Part shown: positions 17,614 through 26,900 of the stretch, in pieces
Layout: the number at the start of each line of letters is the position of its first letter
How positions within the stretch are numbered: the stretch's first letter is position 1
Assembly (NCBI GenBank): GCA_041602035.1
Contig: JBFIHA010000008.1
Span: 88,576 to 152,575, forward strand
Source: JAOTVV01 sp041602035
Lineage (GTDB): Bacteria > Gemmatimonadota > Gemmatimonadetes > Gemmatimonadales > GWC2-71-9
Direction: 5' to 3'
Length of the DNA stretch: 64,000 nt
Made by a program: the position numbers and the translations under genes
The notes under the pieces: model-generated
Seen by the model: the letters and a program-made list of their open reading frames with translations, nothing else
What the model was told of the DNA's origin: nothing
Database searches by the model: none

Positions 17614-18855
17614 CTACTCGTGTCTGATCGCGTCGACCGGATCCAGCCGGGCGGCGCGGCTCGCGGGATACAGTCCCGCCGCCACGCCCACACCACCGCC
17701 GAGCATCACGGCGACCACGACCGACCAGGGGGCCACCCGCGCGGGCAGGAAGGTCGTGGCCTGCACCACGCCCGCCAGCGCCAGGCCGGTCAGGATCCCG
17801 ATCGCCGCCCCGACCGTCGCCAAGGTGGCCGACTCGACCAGGAATTGCCGCATGATGTCCCGACGCCGCGCACCGAGGGACTTGCGGATACCGATCTCGC
17901 GCGTCCGCTCGGCCACGGCCATCAGCATGATGTTCATGATCACGATGCCGCCCACCACCAGCGAGATGCTGACCAATCCGGGCAGCGCCATCATGAGCAC
18001 GCGGTTGATCTTCCCCCAGAAGTCCAGCACCGCGTCCGCAGTCTCGATTGAGAAGTTGTTCCCGTCGTTGGGCCGCAGGTGGCGCCGGCTCCGCATGATC
18101 GCTTCGGTCTCGCCAATGACGGCATCCAGTTCCTCCAGCGAGCCTGCCCGGACCAGGAGGGCATCGATCACTCGCGCGGGATTGACGATCCGCTTGATGG
18201 GGGACAGCGCTGGGGCCACGGCGAACTTGTCGAGCGAGATCCCGAACAGATTTCCCTGAGGCTCCACCACCCCAATGACTCGGTACGGGATCCCGCGTAC
18301 CCGCACTTCGCGGCCGAGCGGGTCGCGCGTCTCGAACAGCCGCTCCGCCAGCTCATGGCCGATCACGATCACGGGCTGCCCGGCCTGCGCTTCCTGGGGG
18401 CTGAACGGGCGGCCCGCCTCGAGGTTCCAGTTCTTGATCTGGAAGTAATCCTCGGTGGCGCCCACGACCTCGATGTCCCTGGCCACCTTGCCGTCGTGCG
18501 TGAGATCGGCGCGTGAGCTCGACTCCCACGCCGAGACCACCGGGACGGACAGCCCCTCGACCACGGCCCGGGCGTCCTCGAAGGTGATCCGGGGCCGCCG
18601 CCGCCATTCGCGGCGGGTCTCCCGCGAGACATCTCCCATCTGCACGCCGGGGTATCGCCGCAGCTGGAAGGTGTTGACGCCCAGCAGCGTCGTGGCGAAC
18701 CGGTCGGTCATGTAGGCGTTCATGCCCTCGACGATCGAGACGACCGCGATGAGGAACGTCACCCCAATGAACACCCCGATCACCGAGAAGCTGCTCTTCA
18801 TCTTCTGAGCCCAGATGACCTGAAGAGCGAGCCGGATCGCTTCGCGAAACGGCAT
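17614..18855 (-). CDS. FtsX/MacB-type ABC permease, type B, copy 1
   Basis: The 413-residue permease is the first of four. It has an N-terminal helix after MPFREAIRLALQVIWAQKMK and a periplasmic MacB-PCD domain. Three C-terminal helices follow, with GGIVIMNIMLM, then AERTREIGIRKSLGARRRD and a final DPVDAIRHE. It starts 4 bases after the ATPase stop and ends 3 bases before the next permease, so the ATPase and first permease pair form a tight unit. By analogy with MacB, the periplasmic domain would pass movement from ATP hydrolysis to the adaptor and TolC. The transported substrate is unknown. Confidence 0.93.
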   Translation of the reverse strand: MPFREAIRLALQVIWAQKMKSSFSVIGVFIGVTFLIAVVSIVEGMNAYMTDRFATTLLGVNTFQLRRYPGVQMGDVSRETRREWRRRPRITFEDARAVVEGLSVPVVSAWESSSRADLTHDGKVARDIEVVGATEDYFQIKNWNLEAGRPFSPQEAQAGQPVIVIGHELAERLFETRDPLGREVRVRGIPYRVIGVVEPQGNLFGISLDKFAVAPALSPIKRIVNPARVIDALLVRAGSLEELDAVIGETEAIMRSRRHLRPNDGNNFSIETADAVLDFWGKINRVLMMALPGLVSISLVVGGIVIMNIMLMAVAERTREIGIRKSLGARRRDIMRQFLVESATLATVGAAIGILTGLALAGVVQATTFLPARVAPWSVVVAVMLGGGVGVAAGLYPASRAARLDPVDAIRHE

Positions 18856-18859
18856 GAGT

Positions 18860-19558
18860 CTACGCCGCCTCGCGCACCGAGTCGGAATGCACCAAGCCGT
18901 CCAGCAACGTGACGATGCGGTGGGCGTGGGCCGCGATGTCCGCTTCGTGCGTCACCATCAAGATGGTCTGGCCCTGCGCATGCAGCTCCCCGAACACTCC
19001 CATGATCTCCTGGCTCGTCACGGAATCCAGGTTGCCCGTCGGCTCGTCGGCAAGGAGGATACTGGGCTCGTTGACCAGGGCGCGGGCAATAGCCACGCGC
19101 TGGCGCTGCCCTCCGGACAGCTCGTTGGGCCGGTGGTGGGTGCGATCGGCCAGGCCGACCCGCTCGAGCGCCCAGCTCGCCAGTCGGCGCCGCTCCCGCG
19201 CGGTCGTGCCGGCGTAGATGAGGGGCAGTTCCACATTGTGGAGCGCCGTCGCCCGGGGTAACAGGTTGAACGTCTGGAACACGAACCCGATCTCCCGGTT
19301 GCGGACCCGGGCCAGCTCGTCGTCGCTCATTCTCGAGACTTCAGTGCCGTTGAGCCAGTACTCGCCCGCGGTCGGCGTGTCCAAACAGCCGATGACGTTC
19401 ATGAGGGTGGACTTCCCCGACCCGGACGGTCCCATGATCGCCACGTACTCGTTCCGACCGATGGCGAGCTCGATCCCTCGCAGCGCGTGGACCGTTTCAG
19501 CATCCATGCGGTATTCGCGCGCCAGACCGCGCAGGCGAATGAGTGGCTGTTCGACCAT
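18860..19558 (-). CDS. ABC transporter ATP-binding protein (MacB/LolD-like)
   Basis: The 232-residue cytoplasmic ATPase has Walker A GPSGSGKST at 43-51, the Q-loop region VFQTFNLLPR, signature LSGGQRQRVAIARAL and Walker B LLADEPTGNLD, followed by the switch His in VTHEADIAAHA. The NLLPR and PTGNLD elements place it with the MacB/LolD group that drives FtsX-type permeases without pumping through a channel. It is the only ATPase for four permease genes downstream. Its ATG overlaps the adaptor's TAA by one base (TAATG), indicating coupling. Confidence 0.96.
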   Translation of the reverse strand: MVEQPLIRLRGLAREYRMDAETVHALRGIELAIGRNEYVAIMGPSGSGKSTLMNVIGCLDTPTAGEYWLNGTEVSRMSDDELARVRNREIGFVFQTFNLLPRATALHNVELPLIYAGTTARERRRLASWALERVGLADRTHHRPNELSGGQRQRVAIARALVNEPSILLADEPTGNLDSVTSQEIMGVFGELHAQGQTILMVTHEADIAAHAHRIVTLLDGLVHSDSVREAA

Positions 19559-20817
19559 TACGGCGTCCGCGCTGTGGTGGTCGTGGTCTCCTTGATCGGC
19601 CGCAACCGGGTTCCATCACGCAGGTCGCGAATGGTCTGGTACGGACCCGCCACGATCGAGTCACCCGGGGCGAGCCCGTCGATCACCTCGAAGTACTCCT
19701 CACCGGCGATGCCGACTTTGACCGGCCGGAACTCCGCCACCCCGCCCACGGTCATGAAGACGCCCTCTGTCTCCTCCTGGGTCTTCGTCGTGTCCCGCGG
19801 CGCGGTCTCGGTGGATATTACCTCGTGCTCCCGTACCGTTAGCGCAATGATGGGAATGCTCAACACGCTGTCGCGCGTGGCCGTGATGATCTTCGCGGTC
19901 GCCGACAGGTCGGGGCGAATCTCCGACGGTGGGTTGTCCAGCGTCACCTCGACGTCGTAATCGACGGCCTGATTGGTTGCCCCCGCCTGCGCCGCTACGC
20001 CTTGGACCGCGCTCTTGGAGATCTTGGTCACCCGACCCGTGAACGTGCTGTCGGGGAACGCGTCGATCGTGACCTCGGCGGAATCGGCCATGTGCAGCCG
20101 GACGACGTCGGTTTCGTCCACCCGGACTGCCACTTGAATGACGCTCAGGTCGGAGATGGTCATGAGCAGTCCGGTCTCGCGGGAGAACGTGCCGGGAACG
20201 GCGACCTCGCCCTCCTCCACGGCGAGCCGAGTGACCTCACCGTCCATGGGCGCACGCAGCACGGTCTTGGCGAGCTGCTCCTGCGCGTTTTGCAGGGCCG
20301 CCCGTGCCTGGGAGACCTGATGCTGCGCCGAGTTGTAGACCGCTTCGGCCACTTCGTACGACGTTTCGGCCTGTTCGAGCTGCTCATCGGACACGAGGTT
20401 CGGACTCTGACGACGCAGCTCCTGGGCGCGGTCCCACGCCCGTCTGGCCTGATCGCGGTTGGCCCGCGACTGAAGCGCCGACGCCTCGGCGGACGACAGT
20501 GAGGCGCGCGCCTGCGCCACCTGGGCCTCGTACTGCGACGGATCGATGCGCAGCACGAGATCTCCCCGCTTCACGAAGTCGCCTTCCTGCACGAGGATGT
20601 GAATGATGCGGCCCGTGATGTCGGAGCTGATGTCCACCGAGCGCTTCGGCTCGATCTGGCCGCTCGCCGTGACGGTAGCGACCAGGTCACGCCGCTCGAC
20701 TTCCGCGATGCGAACCGACTCGCCGCGGTCCCGCCGGGCGGCGGCGTTGAAGGCGATCAGTGCCACGACGGCGACGGCGCCGCCGCCAAAGATCAAGAGC
20801 TTCTTGCGACGTGACAT
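19558..20817 (-). CDS. HlyD/MacA-family periplasmic adaptor (membrane fusion protein)
   Basis: The 419-residue adaptor has one N-terminal membrane anchor (about 6-25, KLLIFGGGAVAVVALIAF) and a lipoyl-like half motif (GDFVKRGDLVLRID). A long alpha-helical hairpin at about 95-195 is rich in Ala, Gln and Glu heptads, and beta-barrel and membrane-proximal domains follow. The hairpin would contact the TolC tip. The order tolC, adaptor, ATPase, permease matches MacAB-TolC-type systems. Ends with a Thr-rich tail (ETTTTTARTP). It lies 15 bases after tolC. Confidence 0.93.
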   Translation of the reverse strand: MSRRKKLLIFGGGAVAVVALIAFNAAARRDRGESVRIAEVERRDLVATVTASGQIEPKRSVDISSDITGRIIHILVQEGDFVKRGDLVLRIDPSQYEAQVAQARASLSSAEASALQSRANRDQARRAWDRAQELRRQSPNLVSDEQLEQAETSYEVAEAVYNSAQHQVSQARAALQNAQEQLAKTVLRAPMDGEVTRLAVEEGEVAVPGTFSRETGLLMTISDLSVIQVAVRVDETDVVRLHMADSAEVTIDAFPDSTFTGRVTKISKSAVQGVAAQAGATNQAVDYDVEVTLDNPPSEIRPDLSATAKIITATRDSVLSIPIIALTVREHEVISTETAPRDTTKTQEETEGVFMTVGGVAEFRPVKVGIAGEEYFEVIDGLAPGDSIVAGPYQTIRDLRDGTRLRPIKETTTTTARTP

Positions 20818-20832
20818 GTCGAATCCATTTCT

Positions 20833-22350
20833 CTAGCGCAAAGGCCGTCCCACGGCGTTTTCGAGGGTGGCGATCGACTGATGGTACGTGTACACGGCAT
20901 TAATGTAGTCGGCCTCGGCACGCTGCGACGCAACCTGAGCGTCGAGGAGCTCGAAAAACGTCCCGGACCCCACACGGTACCGCTCCGTTGCCAGTCGCAG
21001 TTGTTCCGCGGCGGCGACGCGATTGTTCTCCTGGATGCCGATCGCATCGTGGGCCGCCTCCAGGGCGTAATAGGCTTGGCTCACGTCGGTTCGGACCTGC
21101 AACTCCTTGGACCGTACTGCCTCGCGCGCGTCATCGGCAAAGGCCGACGCCTCGGCGATCTCCAGCGGCCGCCCGAACTGCGTGAAGATCGGGAGCGACA
21201 CCGTGAGGCTTGCCGAAAACGGCTGGCCGGTGAAGCTGAATGGAAACACCTCGTTCTGCTGCAGGATGCCGTCGCGAATCGCGGCTTCAGCCGCCGGCGT
21301 GAAATTGAACGCCGAGCAGTCGACGGGCGTCAGTCCCGCGTTGAGCCAGTTGGTATTGGCAAAGTCGCACTGTTGCACGATGGCGTCGGCGTCGGCTCGA
21401 GCACTTGCCACGGCACCGTCTGCCAGGAGGTTGGGATTGGTGAACTGCTGCGTGAACCCGCTCCAGCCAGCCGACAGCGACAACGTGGGCAGCCACGTGG
21501 ATTTGGCTGCCCGCGCCCCGGCTCGAGCGGCGGTCGCCTGTGCCTGCAGGGCCAAGAGGTCCGGGTTCGCGGCCAACGCCTCACCGAGCAAATCGCCAAG
21601 CGACCACGTGGGCGGCACGATCGGGAAGGTGTCGATGAGGGTCACCAGGCCCGGATCGTCGGGGGCCGGCACGCCCATCAGCTGGAACAGTCGCAACAGC
21701 TCGACGATCACGGCCTGCCGCGCCTGGAGCAATTGCACCTCCGACTGTCCCTTCGCCACCTCCGCCTGCCGCACGTCGAGGATCGTGTTCTGCCCGACCT
21801 GAAACCGTGCCTCCGCGAGCCGCAGGAATTCGTCGTTGCGCGTGACTTGCAGCTCGGCCAGGTCGACTTGGGCCTCGGCTTGCTTCACCGCGAGGTACTG
21901 CTGCCGGATACCGGATTCCAGGTTGATCTCGGCCCCGGAGAGGGTAGCCTCGGCGGCGCGATGCTGCGCGCTGGCGACGCCGGGCTGCATGAGTGTGCGC
22001 CCCGACAGCTGCATGGACAGCCCGATGCCGTAGCTCGAGCCGATGGTCGAGGACTGCTGCACGAACTCCTGGGTGAGAAAGGTCTGCGAGCCCGCTCCCC
22101 GGTAGGAGACCGAGCCATTGACGGACAGACTCGGCACGAACGACGCGTAGGCGTTCCGCACGCCCCACCGAGTAGCCGAGAGGTCGTTTGCCGTCTGGCG
22201 CAGCAGCGGGTTGTTCACCCGAGCGATGTCGATGGCCTGGGTCAGTCCCAATGCTTGAGGGGTCGATGGCAGGGGTTCCTGTTGCGCCCATGCGGCGCTC
22301 GAAAGCCCCATCGCGAGCCCCGCGAGCAAATACGTTGCTCCACGTCTCAT
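20833..22350 (-). CDS. TolC family outer-membrane efflux protein
   Basis: The product is about 505 residues. It has an N-terminal signal peptide (MRRGATYLLAGLAMGLSSAAWA, cleavage before QQ) and two internally similar TolC repeats. The repeats contain long helices and alternating beta strands (for example SVSYRGAG, LSAGWSGFTQ, ASLTVSLPIF), and the protein ends in the usual helical NAVYTYHQSIATLENAVGR. It would form the trimeric outer-membrane exit duct for the island. Start uncertain: ATG 22350 gives the cleanest signal peptide, with AAGG 8 bases before it; ATG 22377 adds nine residues. It is the first gene of the efflux run. Confidence 0.93.
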   Translation of the reverse strand: MRRGATYLLAGLAMGLSSAAWAQQEPLPSTPQALGLTQAIDIARVNNPLLRQTANDLSATRWGVRNAYASFVPSLSVNGSVSYRGAGSQTFLTQEFVQQSSTIGSSYGIGLSMQLSGRTLMQPGVASAQHRAAEATLSGAEINLESGIRQQYLAVKQAEAQVDLAELQVTRNDEFLRLAEARFQVGQNTILDVRQAEVAKGQSEVQLLQARQAVIVELLRLFQLMGVPAPDDPGLVTLIDTFPIVPPTWSLGDLLGEALAANPDLLALQAQATAARAGARAAKSTWLPTLSLSAGWSGFTQQFTNPNLLADGAVASARADADAIVQQCDFANTNWLNAGLTPVDCSAFNFTPAAEAAIRDGILQQNEVFPFSFTGQPFSASLTVSLPIFTQFGRPLEIAEASAFADDAREAVRSKELQVRTDVSQAYYALEAAHDAIGIQENNRVAAAEQLRLATERYRVGSGTFFELLDAQVASQRAEADYINAVYTYHQSIATLENAVGRPLR

Positions 22351-22484
22351 TGCGTTTGCCTTGGTCTTGTGGGTCATGAACCGTCCGCGGTCCCGTACGC
22401 CCTCGTGACCCAGAAGTTTCAAACCGAGACAAGAGAGGGTCCACACGGAACGGCAAGGTGGGAACGCGTCAGATCGTACTTCGG

Positions 22485-23198
22485 TTACTGGTCGGTCTGG
22501 ATTCGAATGGCCGTCAGGTTCCGGCCCGGGATCACGAGCTTCATGAGCCGACCGCCCTCGTCGTACCAGAGGTGTCGGGTTTCGGTCGGCGAGCCGACCG
22601 TCACGTGGCGCAGGACCACCCGGGCCGGCCCGACGGTCGTTGTCTCCATGCCGCGATCCACGATCTGCAGCGTCTCGCCCCGGACCCCGCTCAGGGTCAC
22701 GCTCCGCGATTCCCGGGATGCCGCGCCCGGTGCGATGGCATGAATGCCGAACACGGAATCGTCCATCACCAGGTGGCGTTCCCGGGCGGGGTACTCTCGG
22801 GCAGACTCCCCGCCACGAGTGAGCGTCCTCACGGTGATTCTTCTGGCGCCGAGCCCCATAACGACCCGGACCACGTCACCGTTTCCCACCTCGTACCGTG
22901 ACATGGTGGGCACCGAGTCCGCCCCGAATTCCACGGCGGCGTTGACCGACGTCTCCGGTCGGTCGGCGGGGTAGTACACCGTGCTGGTGACCGTGAACCC
23001 ACTCATCCCTGGCGCGCCCGAGCTGCCGCGGAGCAGCACGAATTCTTCCCGCCCCACGGTTTCGGCATTGTGGGTGATCAGCAGAACGCCGCGGTCCAGC
23101 TCGCGTTGCTGCGCGGCCAATCCGGTCGCCTCGGCGACGATGCCGGTGATCAGGAGGGCCACCGTGACGGCCGGCGACCCCGCGAGGACCTTGGTCAT
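22485..23198 (-). CDS. Secreted protein of unknown function
   Basis: The 237-residue product begins with a hydrophobic segment that may be a signal peptide (VTVALLITGIVAEATGLAA, cut before QQ). The mature part is predicted beta-rich, with a C-terminal LWYDEGGRLMKLVIPG segment. This resembles the closing strand of DUF3108/DUF6134-type secreted proteins, but the match is by eye only. No catalytic residues were recognised. Its ATG overlaps the stop of the creatininase-family gene by 4 bases (ATGA), so the two are co-translated. Confidence 0.7.
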   Translation of the reverse strand: MTKVLAGSPAVTVALLITGIVAEATGLAAQQRELDRGVLLITHNAETVGREEFVLLRGSSGAPGMSGFTVTSTVYYPADRPETSVNAAVEFGADSVPTMSRYEVGNGDVVRVVMGLGARRITVRTLTRGGESAREYPARERHLVMDDSVFGIHAIAPGAASRESRSVTLSGVRGETLQIVDRGMETTTVGPARVVLRHVTVGSPTETRHLWYDEGGRLMKLVIPGRNLTAIRIQTDQ

Positions 23199-23929
23199 GG
23201 TGCTCGAAAGATACGCGATGCGACCCGCTCGTAAATGAGGTGATAAAGACGCTCCCCTTTCTCCACCGAGGCGAGGGACGGTCGCCCCAAGGATCCCGGG
23301 CTCTTCACGGGGATCGAGCTACGCGCGCCGCGCTGATACCGGCGGGCCACGGCAGGGGTTGCCTCGAAGTCCTGGGCTAGGGCGAGCCGCACGAGCACCG
23401 GATCCACGTACAGAAGCAGGGAGGTGTCGATCTCCCCGCCGTGCACGACGCGGAAGGCCTCGGTCCCCTCGTCCGGCAGTGGGACGGAAAAGATGTCGAC
23501 GGTGCGAACACGAGCCTCGCGCAGGCTGAGGGTGCTCAGCGCTTCCTGGTGCGGGTCCGGACCGTGGGCCGTGAGAATCACGAATTCCCGCACGCCACCG
23601 GTCTCCCACGACTCCACGAGGTCGTTGATCAGGCGGTGCAGGGTCTTGAAGTGCAGTGATGCGCTGCCGGCAAAGGGACGCGCCGTCTGGGCGTTGACCC
23701 CATATTCAATGGTCGGTGCTCGCAGCACCCCGAACTCGGCCGAAAGGTCGTCGGCCAGCCGCTCCACGATGAGCGTGTCGCACCCGAGCGGGAGGTGCGG
23801 GCCATGCTGCTCCGTGGTCCCCACCGGCAGGATGAGTCGGGGGTCGCGGTCGAGATGCGTGCGAACCTCATCGGGGGTGAGGTGCTTCAGGAGAATCGGG
23901 CGTCGGTGAGCGGCAGTCGTCCCGCTCAT
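23195..23929 (-). CDS. Creatininase family protein
   Basis: The product is about 244 residues and has the creatininase/creatinine amidohydrolase fold motif LPVGTTEQHGPHLPLGCDT near residues 35-53, which carries Glu, His and Asp metal ligands. A further HG(P)DPHQ segment sits in place of the second metal motif (usually GN-GG-N), and a VHGGEIDTS motif supplies the later acidic ligand. Members include creatininase, mycofactocin MftE and riboflavin-pathway enzymes; the true substrate is unknown. ATG at 23929 is chosen over an upstream extension. Its 5' end overlaps the start of the divergent sensor kinase gene by about 24 bases. Confidence 0.85.
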   Translation of the reverse strand: MSGTTAAHRRPILLKHLTPDEVRTHLDRDPRLILPVGTTEQHGPHLPLGCDTLIVERLADDLSAEFGVLRAPTIEYGVNAQTARPFAGSASLHFKTLHRLINDLVESWETGGVREFVILTAHGPDPHQEALSTLSLREARVRTVDIFSVPLPDEGTEAFRVVHGGEIDTSLLLYVDPVLVRLALAQDFEATPAVARRYQRGARSSIPVKSPGSLGRPSLASVEKGERLYHLIYERVASRIFRAP

Positions 23930-26900
23930 TGGGAACTCGCGATCGCCGCGGAGGCCGTGGCGTTGGGGCTGTGGAGCCGGGAGCCCCACCTGCTGGTAGC
24001 GATCGTGGCCGTCATCGCCAGCGTGGTCGTAGCGGCGACGGCGGCCCGGACTCGCCGACTGGGCGTGCTCCTGACGGCAGCCGTTGCCGTTGGCGCTGCG
24101 GTGGCGGTGCTGGCGACGGCGCTCCAGACCCGGGCCATCGAGCGGCGGTGGCCCGAGGTCCGCGAAAACCTGATCCAGCAGGCCAGCGCCCGCCTGGATC
24201 GAAGCCTGGCCGAGGCCGTCGACGTGGCCAGGGGCCTGGCGGCGCGCGGCGCCGAGGTGGCTCGGGAGCCCCGCTCAGTGGCCATGCGTCGACTCCAAGC
24301 CGTGGGCAACGCCGGCGGCGGGCCGGAGCGGAGCGCCGTCGTGTTTGACGAGGCGGGGCGGCCGTGGGCCTGGGCCGGCGTCAATCGCCTCCACCTCGAT
24401 CCCAAGCCAGCTGAGCTGTCGGCACACATCACCCCATTCTATGTCATACTGGAAGCCAGTCGCCAGGTCGGCGACCGCGTGAGCGTGGGCCGCGTGCTGC
24501 TCGCCGCGGATAGTGCGGTACCCGATCGTGGCGGGACGCTGGCATCGCGGTTCGCGGCCGAAACCGGATCCGCCCTTGAATTCTCGCTCCCCGGGTCCGG
24601 CCCGCCGGGGTCTGATGTCTTTGATTACTGCCTCCCGACGTGTGCCGCGCAACCGGAGCGCCCGCCGCCCGACACCCTGTTCAGTGTCCAGGCCATTCCG
24701 CCCTCACAGGGCGCGCGCAAGCTTGAGACCCTGGAGCGCGGTGGTCGGTGGGTGGGGATGTTGGCCGGCCTGACGCTACTCCTGGTCACGGCCTTCGGCA
24801 GCCGACTGGCCCGTTGGGGAGGGACATTGGGGTTGGTGGTGCTGCTGGTCCTCACGCCGGTCGGCGAGCGGATTGGACTCTCGGCGCTGTTCTCCCCCGC
24901 CACCTATTACCTGGAGATCCTGGGGCCGCTCTCAGCCTCGGCGGGTGCCCTGCTCCTGTGCGCGGCTGTCGCTGGAATCGCGTTCCTGCAGGTGAGGTGG
25001 CGCGGCATCCCGAGGTGGGGCGCGGCGCTGCTCGGAGCGGGCCTCGTGGTGGTGGTCAGCCCCTTCCTCATGTGGCGTCTGGCTGCAGGGATCAGCCCTC
25101 CCTCGACCGCAATCGGGCTCGGGACGTGGCTCGGGTGGCAGCTGACACTGCTGACGGCTGGGGGCGCGCTCGGACTCGGCACGGCCCTCCTGTTGAGGAG
25201 ACGGCCCACCTCGCGGCCGTGGGCCTCGTGGGTGGCTAGCGCGTGGGCCGGGGCCCTCACCGTCGTGGGACTGCTCGCCTGGCAACCGACCGGACACTGG
25301 CCGCTGTGGTATGGGCTCCTGTGGATTCCCGCCGCGTGGCTGGCCGTGCAGCCCGCCCCGCGCATGAGGCAGCTCGTGGCGCTCGCCGTGGTCGTCGGGG
25401 CCGGCTCGGGACTCTTGACCTGGGGCCAAGTGATGCACGGGCGCCTGCTCCTGGCGGAACGCGATGCCGAGCGGCTCGAGGGCGGAGACCCGGTGGCGAT
25501 CGGGTTTCTGGAGCGATTCAGCGCGGCCGTGCTTGCACAGCCGTCGCCCCAGAGTGCGGCGGAACTGTACTCACGCTGGCGCCACTCACCACTCAGTCAA
25601 GACGATTACCCCAGTGTGCTGGCAGCGTGGAGCCCCGACAACCGGATGCTGGCCAGCTTGGAACTGGCCCAGCTCGATCTCCCCGCGCCGCTCCTGGTGG
25701 CCATCGCCGATGCCGCTCGGGATAGCGGCCAGACGCTGGTCCGGGCGCTCGAGTTCGAACCCGGGGTGCACTACGTGGTTGCGGCGCCGTTCGCGGACGG
25801 CACGGTCGTCACGGCAGGGGTCGCACCGCGGTCGCAGGTGATCCCACCAGTCGCCGTGGGGCGGTTTCTCCGTGGCGAGCGCCGCCTCGTGGCGCCGTAC
25901 CTGATGTTTCTCGGGGAGCCCGTCGAAACGATGCCTGAAGGCACGGGGCTCGGCTGGCGACGCGATGGGTGGGTGGTCCGCGGGAGCCAATCGCTGCTCC
26001 GGCCAGAGGGCACGCGCCACCTCCATGCGGTTGTGCCATTGGGCGACGTCTCGCAACTCCTCGTGCGGGGTGCGCTGCTCGTCCTACTTGATGTTGGGTT
26101 TCTGTTGCTCCTCGGGCTCGTAGGCCGCGCCGTCGGTGAGGAGTTGCGCCTGCCGACTTGGCTCCCCGCTGTGCTGCGCTTTCGATCGTATCGCGTCCGC
26201 CTGATGATTGCGCTTGCCGGGTTCTTCGTCATTCCGACCGTTGGGTATGCGGCGTGGTCGGCCAGTCGGCTGCGGGCCGAGGCCGTTCGGGGTCGAGATC
26301 TCCTCATCCAGCAGACCTTGAGCGACGCGGCCGGCACCGCCCGCGGGTTCACCGGCCTGGCGCCCGACGAGGCGAACCCGAGGCTCGACGACTTGGCCAA
26401 TCGGTTGGGCGCCGACCTCCTCTGGTATGTCGATGGGAAGCTCGCCGCCACAAGCACCGAGATCTTGGAGCAGCTCGGTGTCCTGGGCGCGTACTTGCCA
26501 GCGGAAGTCCTTCTGGCCCTGAGTGACGAAGACGCACTCGAAATCACGGCCGATGCCGCCATCGGAGGCCAGCCGACGCGAGTGGGGTATCGGTCGCTGG
26601 GCGGTCCGCAGGGGGCTGGGTGGGTCCTGGCGGCGCCGCGATTGGTCGAGGTGACCGGCATCGAGCGGGAGCAGCAGGATCTCGCGTTTGGGCTGCTATT
26701 GACCACGCTGCTCGGCTTGGGTGGCGCCGCCGGGCTTGCGGCGGTCGCTGCTCGGTCCCTCGCCAGGCCAGTGCAGTCGCTGGAGGCGGCAGCGTTGGCC
26801 GTGGGGAGGGGGTCGCCCATCCCGCCCTTCGACCCCGGAGTCCCGGCGGAGTTCGTGCCCGTCGTGGACGCGTTTCAGCGGATGGCGCGCGACGTCGAGG

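Noticed and set aside
20881..22743. Long plus-strand open frame antisense to tolC
   Set aside because: The minus strand encodes a clear TolC protein with signal peptide. The plus reading lacks domains and start signals.
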